Positions 10,697 to 17,483 of a DNA stretch of 64,000 bases are shown here, piece after piece. Made by a program: the position numbers and the translations under genes. Each line of letters starts with the position of its first letter. Within the stretch, counting starts at the first letter, position 1. The stretch comes from Sporomusa ovata DSM 2662 (lineage in GTDB: Bacteria; Bacillota; Negativicutes; Sporomusales; Sporomusaceae): positions 666,501 to 730,500 of the forward strand of contig NZ_ASXP01000001.1 of NCBI RefSeq assembly GCF_000445445.1, written 5' to 3'. The notes below the pieces were generated by a model. The model saw nothing but the letters and a program-made list of their open reading frames with translations. It had not been told where the DNA came from and made no database searches.

Positions 10697-10783
10697 ATTA
10701 TTGAAGGGAGTTCAGATGTAATCGAAGAACATATAAATAGACTATTTTAAAAAGACAAAACAATAAGAAAGAGGGATTAATCC

Positions 10784-11728
10784 ATGACAAAACAAGAAAT
10801 GGGACAAGAGTTAATTAAAGCTTGGCGTGAGGTTTTTAAAAGTGATGACATTACGGAAGAGTCCAATTTTTTTGAAATGGGAGGAGATTCGGTAAAAGCG
10901 GTTCAAATTGTTACCTGGTTGCTGCAAAAAGGCATTAAACTCGAAATCATGAAGATTTTTTCTGCTTCGACAGTTAAAGAGCAGATGGATATTTTGGAAG
11001 AAACTGCCCCAATTGTTCCTGTACAACCAGGTATGGCAATGGATGGTCAGCAACAAATGATGATGCAGCCGCAAATGCAGCAACAGCCAGGTGCACCGCA
11101 AATGCAACAACAGCTATGCACGCCGCAGATGCAGCAACAGCCGGGTGCACCGCAAATGCAACAACAGCTTTGCACGCCGCAGATGCAGCAACAGCCAGGT
11201 GCACCGCAAATGCAACAACAGCTATGCACGCCGCAGATGCAGCAACAACAAGGTGCGCCACAGATGCAGCAGCAATTATGCACGCCGCAAATGCAGCAGC
11301 AGCTATGCACGCCGCAAATGCAGCAGCAGCTATGCACGCCGCAGATGCAGCCTCAGTTATGCACGCCAGAACAGTTGGCAGCTCAGCAACAAATGATGAT
11401 GCAGCCACAGATGCCACAACAAAGCGGTTTGTTGAAAGGATTGCAATATGCGGCAGCACCGGTAGAAAATCCTGTAATAGTAGATATTAACAAACCTAAA
11501 TTAGGGGAAAAAGTAAATTCTCCGGAAAAAGCGTTAGCGATTGTTTTACAGAGCATCGTTGGCCGTCCGGTTCAAGAGTCTGAAAATTTCTTTGCAATAG
11601 GTTTAACATCAGTTAATGTTATGCAAATGATTACACGGTGCGGAGAACAAGGTTATCAGGTTACCATGCAAGATGTAATAAGTAATCCGACGATAACAGA
11701 ATTGGCTAAGAAATTGGCGGCAGAGTAA
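10784..11728 (+). CDS. Two carrier domains joined by a Met/Gln/Pro/Cys repeat linker
   Basis: A 314-aa protein with no adenylation domain. An N-terminal carrier domain (GGDSV, phosphopantetheine Ser near 35) and a C-terminal one (GLTSV, Ser near 274; the usual GG is GL) flank a low-complexity middle. The middle is eleven 9-residue units from residue 98 to 196, mainly MQQQPGAPQ and MQQQLCTPQ, with seven cysteines, bounded on both sides by a QQQMMMQPQM block. AAGAGGG precedes the ATG. It sits between the NRPS, which ends in a C domain without a carrier, and a free-standing C domain, so it probably carries the chain between them. The linker's role is unknown; a flexible tether or scaffold is the simplest reading. 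Confidence 0.85.
   Translation: MTKQEMGQELIKAWREVFKSDDITEESNFFEMGGDSVKAVQIVTWLLQKGIKLEIMKIFSASTVKEQMDILEETAPIVPVQPGMAMDGQQQMMMQPQMQQQPGAPQMQQQLCTPQMQQQPGAPQMQQQLCTPQMQQQPGAPQMQQQLCTPQMQQQQGAPQMQQQLCTPQMQQQLCTPQMQQQLCTPQMQPQLCTPEQLAAQQQMMMQPQMPQQSGLLKGLQYAAAPVENPVIVDINKPKLGEKVNSPEKALAIVLQSIVGRPVQESENFFAIGLTSVNVMQMITRCGEQGYQVTMQDVISNPTITELAKKLAAE
11075..11371 (+). repeat. Eleven 27-bp coding tandem repeats
   Basis: Eleven in-frame 27-bp units encode the 9-residue linker repeats. Two types (PGAP and LCTP) alternate for the first eight units, followed by three LCTP-type units. The near-identity invites slippage and copy-number change. It also creates long spurious open frames on both strands. 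Confidence 0.95.
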
Positions 11729-11757
11729 TAAATAAGAAGAAGGCAGGTTGACGGTGT

Positions 11758-13842
11758 ATGATGAATCCGTATCTGTTTTTGATATATCAAAATATCATGC
11801 GTAGTCGGATGATGGGGCAGCCCAATTTATATGGAATTCCTTACGCAATGCCCAATTTTCCCTATGTAAATCCACCGGCATTTCAGCCACCACCTCGTTC
11901 AGCCCCGCCGCTGAAATATCAGCCGATGGCGGCGGAAAAGCAACCTCCAAAACCGCCCAAACCAACCAATCCATTATTGACAGAAGTGTCTAAGTTTACG
12001 GCTAAGAATTTGGATGCGGCTGCCTTGGATAAGATAACTGAATTATATGGTTTGAATGTTCAGGATATTTATGAACTAAGTCCTGGCCAACAATGGATGT
12101 TTGATGAAGCGCAAGTGGTAACTTCGACATTTTTTACTCAAGCACTGCTGAAAATTGTTGGCAAGGTTAATGTGGCAGCTTTTAGGCAAAATTTAGATAA
12201 AGTTGTCAATAAACATGATGGTTTGCGTACAGCTTTTGTGCATACTGGTTTAACCAAGCCATATCAAGTAGTTTTAAAATCGCGTCAGGCAGAATTATTA
12301 TTGCGTGATTTTTCGCAGCAGGATGAATCTGAAATTGATGATTTACTGGAACAGCAAATGTTGGCTGACCGACGCCGCGGCTTTGATTTAGAACGTGATG
12401 TTTTAATTCGAATTGCAATTTACAAATTGGATGAAGCGTCGTCGGCCATATTAATATCCCTGCCGCATATTACGTTTGACGGTGTAAGCGCAATGATTCT
12501 TTTTAAAGAATTATTTATTGATTATGCTTTTAATGAATCAGGAAAGGCGATCGAAGAAATTGCTGCCGGTAGATATACAAATTATATGGATTGGCTGGCA
12601 ACGGTCGATAAGGAGCAAGAAAAGAAGTATTGGGTTGAGCTATTAACAGATTTACCAGCGTTTCGACCGATTCCGGGTTATCAGCCATGCGCGTTGGAAT
12701 TTGTGAAAGCCAGCTCGGCGGTGGTGCTTGATGAAGCGATTAGCCAAAAATTGCAGACTGTACAAGCCCGCTCGAAGGCCACGCTGAATAATGTTATACA
12801 AACTGCCTGGGGTGTAATGTTACAGAGAATTTACCAAATGGAAGATGTTACAATTGGTGCGATTTCGTCGGGGCGGGAAGGTGCGGTTGAAAATGTAAAC
12901 CATATATTGGGTGGTATGGTGAATGCAATTCCGGTACGAATTAAAGCAGATCCTTCCCTGTTATTTAAAGATTTAGTTAGCCAGGTACGCAAACAATTTT
13001 TTGAGTCGATGGAGAATGCACACTGTTCACCCAATGAAATCAAAAAATGGTTAGGACGTGAGATGCCGCTATTTGACCATCTGCTTAATTTTCAAAATTT
13101 CGCAGGAGCGGCTGATATGCGAAAAATGCCTGATTTACCGGGTATATCCTTAGTCGGAACAGAGAGTTTTGATTATTTGGCTTCTGATTTGTGTGTATAT
13201 TTAGTAACCACAAAAAATAAGTTGCAGGCAAATTTTGTGTATAACGCGAATACCTTTTCTACTGGAACAATAAAATTATTGCAGAATAATTTCGTACGCG
13301 TAATTGAACAAATTTGTGATAATCCGGACATGCCAATCAGTCATATACAGACAGATTCAATGGAAGCATTTAGGAAGATTGAAAAAAATGAAGAATTTGA
13401 ACGTCTGCAAGTGGTTGGCAAATTAAAAGAAATGAAGTTATTTGCCGGATTAACGGATGAGGTTATTAAACGTATCTTACAAATGGCTAAAGTGAGAAGT
13501 TATACAGCTGATGACCGCATTGTCAAACTTGATGGCAAACCGCAGCAATTTATGGTTATCCTAAACGGTTTTGCAGAATTATCGGTTAAATCGTTAGAAG
13601 GTTGGCTAACTCCTGTACGGATACTTAAAGCCGGAGATACGGTTGGACTTGACGCAATCATTGACGAAGCAAAGAGCTTTTGGGAAGTTACCGCATTTTC
13701 AGACAATGTTGAGGTTTTAGTGTTGGAGCGGTTTACTATACTGGAATTACTGAGCAAATATGCTGAGTTGAGAATTAATTTATTGAGTTTAGTACATGAT
13801 CAGTTAAAAATATCTACCCGTTTGTGGGTGAATGCAGAATAA
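11758..13842 (+). CDS. Condensation domain fused to a cyclic-nucleotide-binding-like domain
   Basis: A 694-aa protein in three parts. Residues 1-75 are Pro/Met-rich. Residues about 80-540 form an NRPS condensation domain with catalytic motif PHITFDG near 236; the first histidine is Pro but the catalytic second one is kept. Residues about 545-694 resemble a Crp/cNMP-binding beta-roll (LFAGLTDEVIKRIL, then GDTVGLDAIID). The arginine that binds the cyclic phosphate in this family is absent (the segment reads EAKSFWEVTAF), so cAMP binding is doubtful. No carrier or adenylation domain is present, so it must work in trans with the neighbouring NRPS and double-carrier protein, perhaps in chain release or final condensation. 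I know of no described protein with this fusion. Confidence 0.85.
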   Translation: MMNPYLFLIYQNIMRSRMMGQPNLYGIPYAMPNFPYVNPPAFQPPPRSAPPLKYQPMAAEKQPPKPPKPTNPLLTEVSKFTAKNLDAAALDKITELYGLNVQDIYELSPGQQWMFDEAQVVTSTFFTQALLKIVGKVNVAAFRQNLDKVVNKHDGLRTAFVHTGLTKPYQVVLKSRQAELLLRDFSQQDESEIDDLLEQQMLADRRRGFDLERDVLIRIAIYKLDEASSAILISLPHITFDGVSAMILFKELFIDYAFNESGKAIEEIAAGRYTNYMDWLATVDKEQEKKYWVELLTDLPAFRPIPGYQPCALEFVKASSAVVLDEAISQKLQTVQARSKATLNNVIQTAWGVMLQRIYQMEDVTIGAISSGREGAVENVNHILGGMVNAIPVRIKADPSLLFKDLVSQVRKQFFESMENAHCSPNEIKKWLGREMPLFDHLLNFQNFAGAADMRKMPDLPGISLVGTESFDYLASDLCVYLVTTKNKLQANFVYNANTFSTGTIKLLQNNFVRVIEQICDNPDMPISHIQTDSMEAFRKIEKNEEFERLQVVGKLKEMKLFAGLTDEVIKRILQMAKVRSYTADDRIVKLDGKPQQFMVILNGFAELSVKSLEGWLTPVRILKAGDTVGLDAIIDEAKSFWEVTAFSDNVEVLVLERFTILELLSKYAELRINLLSLVHDQLKISTRLWVNAE

Positions 13843-13863
13843 ATCTTAACAACAGTGGAGGAG

Positions 13864-13898
13864 AAGTATAGGCACTCAATTTTTGAGTGCCTATACTT
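13864..13898 (+). other. Perfect hairpin between the C-domain gene and the PPTase gene
   Basis: A 16-bp perfect stem (13864-13879 with 13883-13898) and a TTT loop. It directly follows a strong GGAGGAG (13857-13863) and lies 17 bases before the PPTase ATG. No T-run follows, so it is not a standard terminator on this strand. It may be an attenuator, a processing site, or a structure that sets translation of the downstream gene. Confidence 0.7.
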
Positions 13899-13915
13899 CA
13901 TGGTGATTAAATAAA

Positions 13916-14569
13916 ATGGATAAAGTGAAAGTTTATGCGATGTCTATCGCTGCGATATTGGATAGACCAGTGGACAAGCTGTTGCCTTTGTTTACGCGGG
14001 ATCGCCAGGCGGAAATTTTAAGATTTCGATTTAACGCTGATCGCAACCGGACGGCCTATGGTGAGTTGATGGCAAGATATCTATTATCGGCAAGAACCGG
14101 TGTGGCTATAGAAAACATTTCATTTGGTCGCGATACACTTGGCAAACCGTTTTGCGGGCAGAGTGAGTTTCAATTCAACATTTCGCATAGTGGTAAATGG
14201 GTTGTGTGCAGCATTGGCAAAGTTTTAAATGGCGTCGATGTTGAAACTGCTCAGGAAATCGATATGGCGATTGCTAAAGAACATTTTTTAGTCAATGAAT
14301 ATAATTATCTGCTGATGATGCCGGAAGAGGAACGGAATGCTGCGTTGCTGAAATTATGGACAGTCAAAGAAAGCTATTTAAAATATACCGGTGAAGGATT
14401 AAGCGGGGGATTGGCTTGTATTGATTGTCTGGCTTTATTGCGGGGCGACGATAGGGTAGCTGCTAAAAATTTTATCTTGCCAGACAATGCTGTTATTGGT
14501 ATTTGCACATTAAAGGAACTATTACCTAACAAAATTGATTTTTTTGCCCCAATAACCTTTCTAAAATAG
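13916..14569 (+). CDS. 4'-phosphopantetheinyl transferase, Sfp type
   Basis: A 217-aa enzyme that moves phosphopantetheine from CoA onto the serine of carrier domains. Motifs in order: FNISHSGKWVVC near 92, NGVDVE near 112 (Mg-binding) and LWTVKESYLKYTGEGLSG near 145 (catalytic WxxKE). The length fits Sfp-like enzymes. As the last gene of the cluster it would activate the two NRPS carriers and the two carriers of the repeat protein. There is no good Shine-Dalgarno directly before the ATG; the nearest strong one is beyond the hairpin. Confidence 0.9.
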   Translation: MDKVKVYAMSIAAILDRPVDKLLPLFTRDRQAEILRFRFNADRNRTAYGELMARYLLSARTGVAIENISFGRDTLGKPFCGQSEFQFNISHSGKWVVCSIGKVLNGVDVETAQEIDMAIAKEHFLVNEYNYLLMMPEEERNAALLKLWTVKESYLKYTGEGLSGGLACIDCLALLRGDDRVAAKNFILPDNAVIGICTLKELLPNKIDFFAPITFLK

Positions 14570-14642
14570 CATCAACCAAAACCTTGCCTAGGTTTCTCAT
14601 CCGCCATATAACTTAAAGGGAAAGCAATACCCGAAAAAATTC

Positions 14643-14671
14643 TTGACAACACGATGAATGTTTGTAATAAT
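14643..14671 (+). promoter_or_regulatory. Sigma-70-type promoter upstream of Fur box 1
   Basis: A perfect -35 TTGACA (14643-14648) is followed 16-19 bases later by AT-rich -10 candidates (TAATAA or TAATAT). The Fur box begins about 18 bases downstream, a position that would block transcription start when iron is plentiful. Confidence 0.55.
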
Positions 14672-14688
14672 ATAAACAATGTCATTAA

Positions 14689-14707
14689 GAATGATTATCA
14701 TTATTAT
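14689..14707 (+). promoter_or_regulatory. Fur box 1
   Basis: GAATGATTATCATTATTAT is close to the 19-bp Fur consensus. It lies just downstream of the TTGACA promoter and upstream of a 21-codon hydrophobic frame. Iron repression is inferred. Confidence 0.65.
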
Positions 14708-14769
14708 TTAGAAATGGCGATTCGAGCGTTGTACACCAATAGGCAGGCTTACAGTGGGTGTAGTGACTA

Positions 14770-14835
14770 TGAAATATAGATTACTTGTTGCTTTGCTGAT
14801 GTTTGGTATACTGCCTGTTATGGTTATTTTGTAAT
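14770..14835 (+). CDS. Possible 21-aa hydrophobic peptide
   Basis: A short frame encoding MKYRLLVALLMFGILPVMVIL, which looks like a lone membrane segment or an uncut signal peptide. It follows Fur box 1 by about 60 bases. The ribosome site (GTGGGTG) is poor. It could be a real small membrane peptide or the stump of a lost iron-transport gene; the evidence does not decide. Confidence 0.3.
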
Positions 14836-14914
14836 TTGGCGGTTTGAAAGAGTTAAGTTTGAACGTGTTAAGAAGTACAGGGTACAGTAAAGGAAAAAAT
14901 TTTAACTACATATT

Positions 14915-14933
14915 GATAATGATTATTAGTATC
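14915..14933 (+). promoter_or_regulatory. Fur box 2
   Basis: GATAATGATTATTAGTATC matches the Fur consensus at 16 of 19 positions. It lies about 250 bases upstream of the flavodoxin gene, with an HMA-like remnant in between. Confidence 0.7.
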
Positions 14934-14941
14934 ATTTATAA

Positions 14942-15067
14942 ATAAAAAAGGGTGGTTATTATAGATTCAGCAAAGGAAAAGTTGTTTTTCATTTCATGCC
15001 TGGGCGTGTTCGTCTCTACTCGCAATATTTAATAAACAATCCGGAGATAGTCCATAGTTATTGTTAA
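14942..15067 (+). pseudogene. Remnant of an HMA_2-like metal-binding protein
   Basis: One frame reads KVVFHFMPGRVRLYSQYL and then INNPEIVHSYC before a stop. The pattern (hydrophobic strand, PGR-x-R-L, then NPE) resembles the N-terminus of HMA_2-type domains of metal-transport proteins. There is no start codon with a ribosome site, and the frame ends after 41 codons. A hydrophobic stretch in another frame (to about 15130) could be its continuation after a frameshift. Confidence 0.4.
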
Positions 15068-15181
15068 AATATAAATATATCATTATATTAATACTGGTTA
15101 TTTGCGGAATTTTAAAAAGTTTTAGAGGGTAAAGCTGATGGGATTTACCTAGCAGTTGATTATATAAAAGGGGAAATGTAA

Positions 15182-15610
15182 ATGAAAAAAATAGTCGTTA
15201 TTTATTGGAGCGGGACAGGGAATACCGAAGCAATGGCCAAGGCTGTCGCCGAAGGAGCCCAAAATGAAAATACTGAAGTTTCTTTACTTAGTGTATCGGA
15301 ATCTTCTATTGAAGATGTCATAAATGCAGATGCTGTTGCACTGGGGTGCCCGTCTATGGGGGCTGAAGTTTTGGAAGAATTGGAAATGGAGCCCTTTGTA
15401 TTGTCAATTGAAGGAGTAATTTCTGGTAAACCTCTAGCTTTGTTCGGTTCATACGGTTGGGGAAATGGTGAGTGGATGCAGGATTGGGTACAAAGAATGC
15501 AAGGCAGCGGTGCAAAAGTTTTGGGGGAAGGCCTGATTATTATGGAAACGCCTGATCACCAAGGCCTTGATAAATGCAAAGTGTTAGGGAGTAATTTAAG
15601 CAAGGAATAG
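15182..15610 (+). CDS. Flavodoxin
   Basis: A 142-aa FMN-binding electron carrier, the usual length for short-chain flavodoxins. The phosphate-binding loop is WSGTGNTEAMA near residue 9, and the second FMN loop GSYGWGNGEWMQ lies near 93. AGGGGAAA precedes the ATG. Flavodoxins replace ferredoxin when iron is short, and two Fur boxes lie upstream, so iron control is likely. It could serve the low-potential reactions of this anaerobe. Confidence 0.93.
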   Translation: MKKIVVIYWSGTGNTEAMAKAVAEGAQNENTEVSLLSVSESSIEDVINADAVALGCPSMGAEVLEELEMEPFVLSIEGVISGKPLALFGSYGWGNGEWMQDWVQRMQGSGAKVLGEGLIIMETPDHQGLDKCKVLGSNLSKE

Positions 15611-15683
15611 GATGAAGCTGTGTTCTTGTAATTCAGAATAAGAGAAATAGATATAGTTGTAAACATGTTTTGATGAAACAAGG

Positions 15684-15720
15684 AGCTGTCGCACTAAAAA
15701 TTTAGGGTGGCAGCTTTTTT
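15684..15720 (+). terminator. Terminator after flavodoxin
   Basis: A stem from AGCTGTC to GGCAGCT with some G-U pairs, followed by six T. It closes the flavodoxin unit. Confidence 0.75.
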
Positions 15721-15889
15721 CTTTGGTGTGTCCTGGCCTGTAGCAGCAATAATCCGTTTTAGTGCTTCAAAACCCTTTTTAGGTGAGATGGTCTATCGCT
15801 TTTGCTAGATGCGATTTATTTTTCTATTACTGGGAATAATACGTTGGTATGTAGGTTAGCTTGTTTCTCAAGAAAAGAGGACTGTATGG

Positions 15890-16053
15890 CTGCATCTGTT
15901 TTCTTTCGTCTTTGAGCCTATCCTTGAAGCGATGGGGCTATTGTACTTATTTACTGGAAGTTCTATTACGGCCTGCCGGTATATATTGTATTGCCGATAC
16001 TAATGAGGCTGGCTGGGGAGAAAGTAATTTCCACAGCCAAGGAGCCTGTATAA
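15890..16053 (+). pseudogene. C-terminal remnant of a second CBO0543-type gene
   Basis: The stretch encodes LFSFVFEPILEAMGLL and, after a frameshift, YWKFYYGLPVYIVLPILMRL. This parallels the C-terminal part of the intact neighbour at 16077 (VFSFISEPLLIWLDIY, then YSFPGYFMLAVLLRW). It appears to be a truncated paralogue lying directly upstream. The rest of 15721-15889 shows no recognisable gene. Confidence 0.55.
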
Positions 16054-16076
16054 CAAAACCAACAAGAGGGGATCAC

Positions 16077-16625
16077 ATGAGTCGAGTTCCATCTTACGAA
16101 GAAGTACAGCAAATACAATCGGCAGCGGATGTCGCTGGGCGTAAAAACTGGATTGGTGCAACCGTTTTTACCTATCAGTGGTGGATACTGGTTGGGCTAG
16201 CCGTTATACCTATCATCATCTGGTGGAGATTTGTAGATAGGAAGAAATTTTTTGAAATATTGACATATGGCTTGTTAGTGGCGTTAGTTTCTGGATTACT
16301 CGATGCAATTGGCGTAGAAACTGACGCATGGGATTATAAATATGATCTTGTTCCTTTGCTGGATGTATTTATCGTCTATGACGTGTCAGTGTTACCGGTC
16401 GCCTATATGGCGGTATATCAGTACTGTCAGACATGGCGATCCTTTGCTATTGCAAATTTGATTGTAGCGTTCGTGTTTTCGTTCATTTCCGAGCCGCTGC
16501 TTATTTGGCTGGACATTTACCACCCTGCCTCATGGAAGCACATTTATTCGTTTCCTGGCTATTTTATGCTGGCTGTTTTGCTGCGCTGGGTGATGGATTT
16601 GCTGAAACGAAAGAGCCTAGTGTAA
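16077..16625 (+). CDS. CBO0543-family membrane protein
   Basis: A 182-aa integral membrane protein with about five hydrophobic segments (near residues 33-50, 60-75, 100-115, 125-145 and 158-172). The FSFISEPLL and SFPGYF motifs match the CBO0543 family, common in spore-forming Firmicutes and of unknown function. The start is chosen because AGAGGGG lies 6 bases upstream of this ATG; the open frame upstream belongs to the decayed paralogue. Confidence 0.75.
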   Translation: MSRVPSYEEVQQIQSAADVAGRKNWIGATVFTYQWWILVGLAVIPIIIWWRFVDRKKFFEILTYGLLVALVSGLLDAIGVETDAWDYKYDLVPLLDVFIVYDVSVLPVAYMAVYQYCQTWRSFAIANLIVAFVFSFISEPLLIWLDIYHPASWKHIYSFPGYFMLAVLLRWVMDLLKRKSLV

Positions 16626-16657
16626 GCCGTTACATATGTCCATCTGTATATCAGAAA

Positions 16658-16708
16658 TAACAAAGGGACCGAGTGCTGTTTTTGAAACAACACTCGGTTC
16701 CTTTGTTA
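16658..16708 (+). terminator. Large hairpin after the CBO0543 gene
   Basis: An 18-bp stem with one G-U pair (16658-16675 with 16691-16708). There is little T-run on either strand, so termination is probable rather than certain. Confidence 0.6.
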
Positions 16709-16800
16709 TACCCCGTCCCCCTGACACCCTAAAAAAAGGCATTATGTATTCACTTATCTTAAATATAATGAATATTATGTTGATAAAGGAGGTGAAAATT

Positions 16801-17226
16801 TTGAGTGAAGAAACTCAGAGACAGCATTATTATGTAGAGCCCACTTGCGAAAGCATAGAGCACAATCATGCCTTTATCACTATTGCGGATGTAGCCCGTG
16901 ATCACCAACATGGCATTCTGGGAACAACAGGTCCGGCCATCTATTCAGGCCACAGTCATTTTCATCGTATTTGTGTTCTTACTACTTCCGATCCGAAATG
17001 CGGACCAATTCATTGGCACGTAGTTGATGTGGTTACAGGGCCAGCTATTGAAGTGGCAGGAAATGAACACACACATCAATTCTGCGGTGAAACAAGCTGT
17101 GTACTTGGGCATACACATTCCTTCAACAGTACAACAGACACTACGCCAGATAGAAAAAAGAAATGTGACTGCAATCATAAAGACTGTGATCACGATCATA
17201 AGGACTGTAAGCGCGAAGATGATTAA
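16801..17226 (+). CDS. His-rich YmaF-like protein
   Basis: A 141-aa soluble protein very rich in His, Cys and Asp, with HNHAF, SGHSHFHR, HWHVVDV, NEHTHQF and LGHTHSF, resembling the YmaF family. The tail after residue 115 (CDCNHKDCDHDHKDC) looks like a metal-binding extension. I chose the TTG start at 16801 because a near-perfect AAAGGAGGTGA lies 6 bases upstream. Function is unknown; metal binding is inferred from composition. Terminators on both sides make it a single-gene unit. Confidence 0.75.
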   Translation: MSEETQRQHYYVEPTCESIEHNHAFITIADVARDHQHGILGTTGPAIYSGHSHFHRICVLTTSDPKCGPIHWHVVDVVTGPAIEVAGNEHTHQFCGETSCVLGHTHSFNSTTDTTPDRKKKCDCNHKDCDHDHKDCKREDD

Positions 17227-17280
17227 AAATAGGATTGGAACTATGTTAATCAAGGTATCAATTGAATAGTGACAATAATG

Positions 17281-17326
17281 AGCCGGTTGGGGTGGATTTG
17301 CCATCACCTTGCCCGGCTTTTTTTTG
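17281..17326 (+). terminator. Terminator after the YmaF-like gene
   Basis: AGCCGG pairs with CCGGCT around an inner GGTG/CACC stem, followed by eight T. Confidence 0.85.
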
Positions 17327-17483
17327 TTGAGCAAGGTGGACACGAGATTGATAGAAACCGCAGTTATAACAAATAAAGTGTTGCTGTAGTACTGAGTAAG
17401 GCAGGCTTGGCATGAATGATGCTAATTATTAATAAGGGCGCATTAATAAGGCGAAATATAAAAATATATTAAGAGGGTGAGTG

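Noticed and set aside
11075..11371. Repeat array that could look like a CRISPR
   Set aside because: The units are contiguous, have no spacers, and keep the reading frame of a protein.
10974..11459. Long open frames on the minus strand and in other plus frames across the repeat region
   Set aside because: They arise from the 27-bp tandem repeat of the carrier protein gene and give pure low-complexity translations with no ribosome sites.
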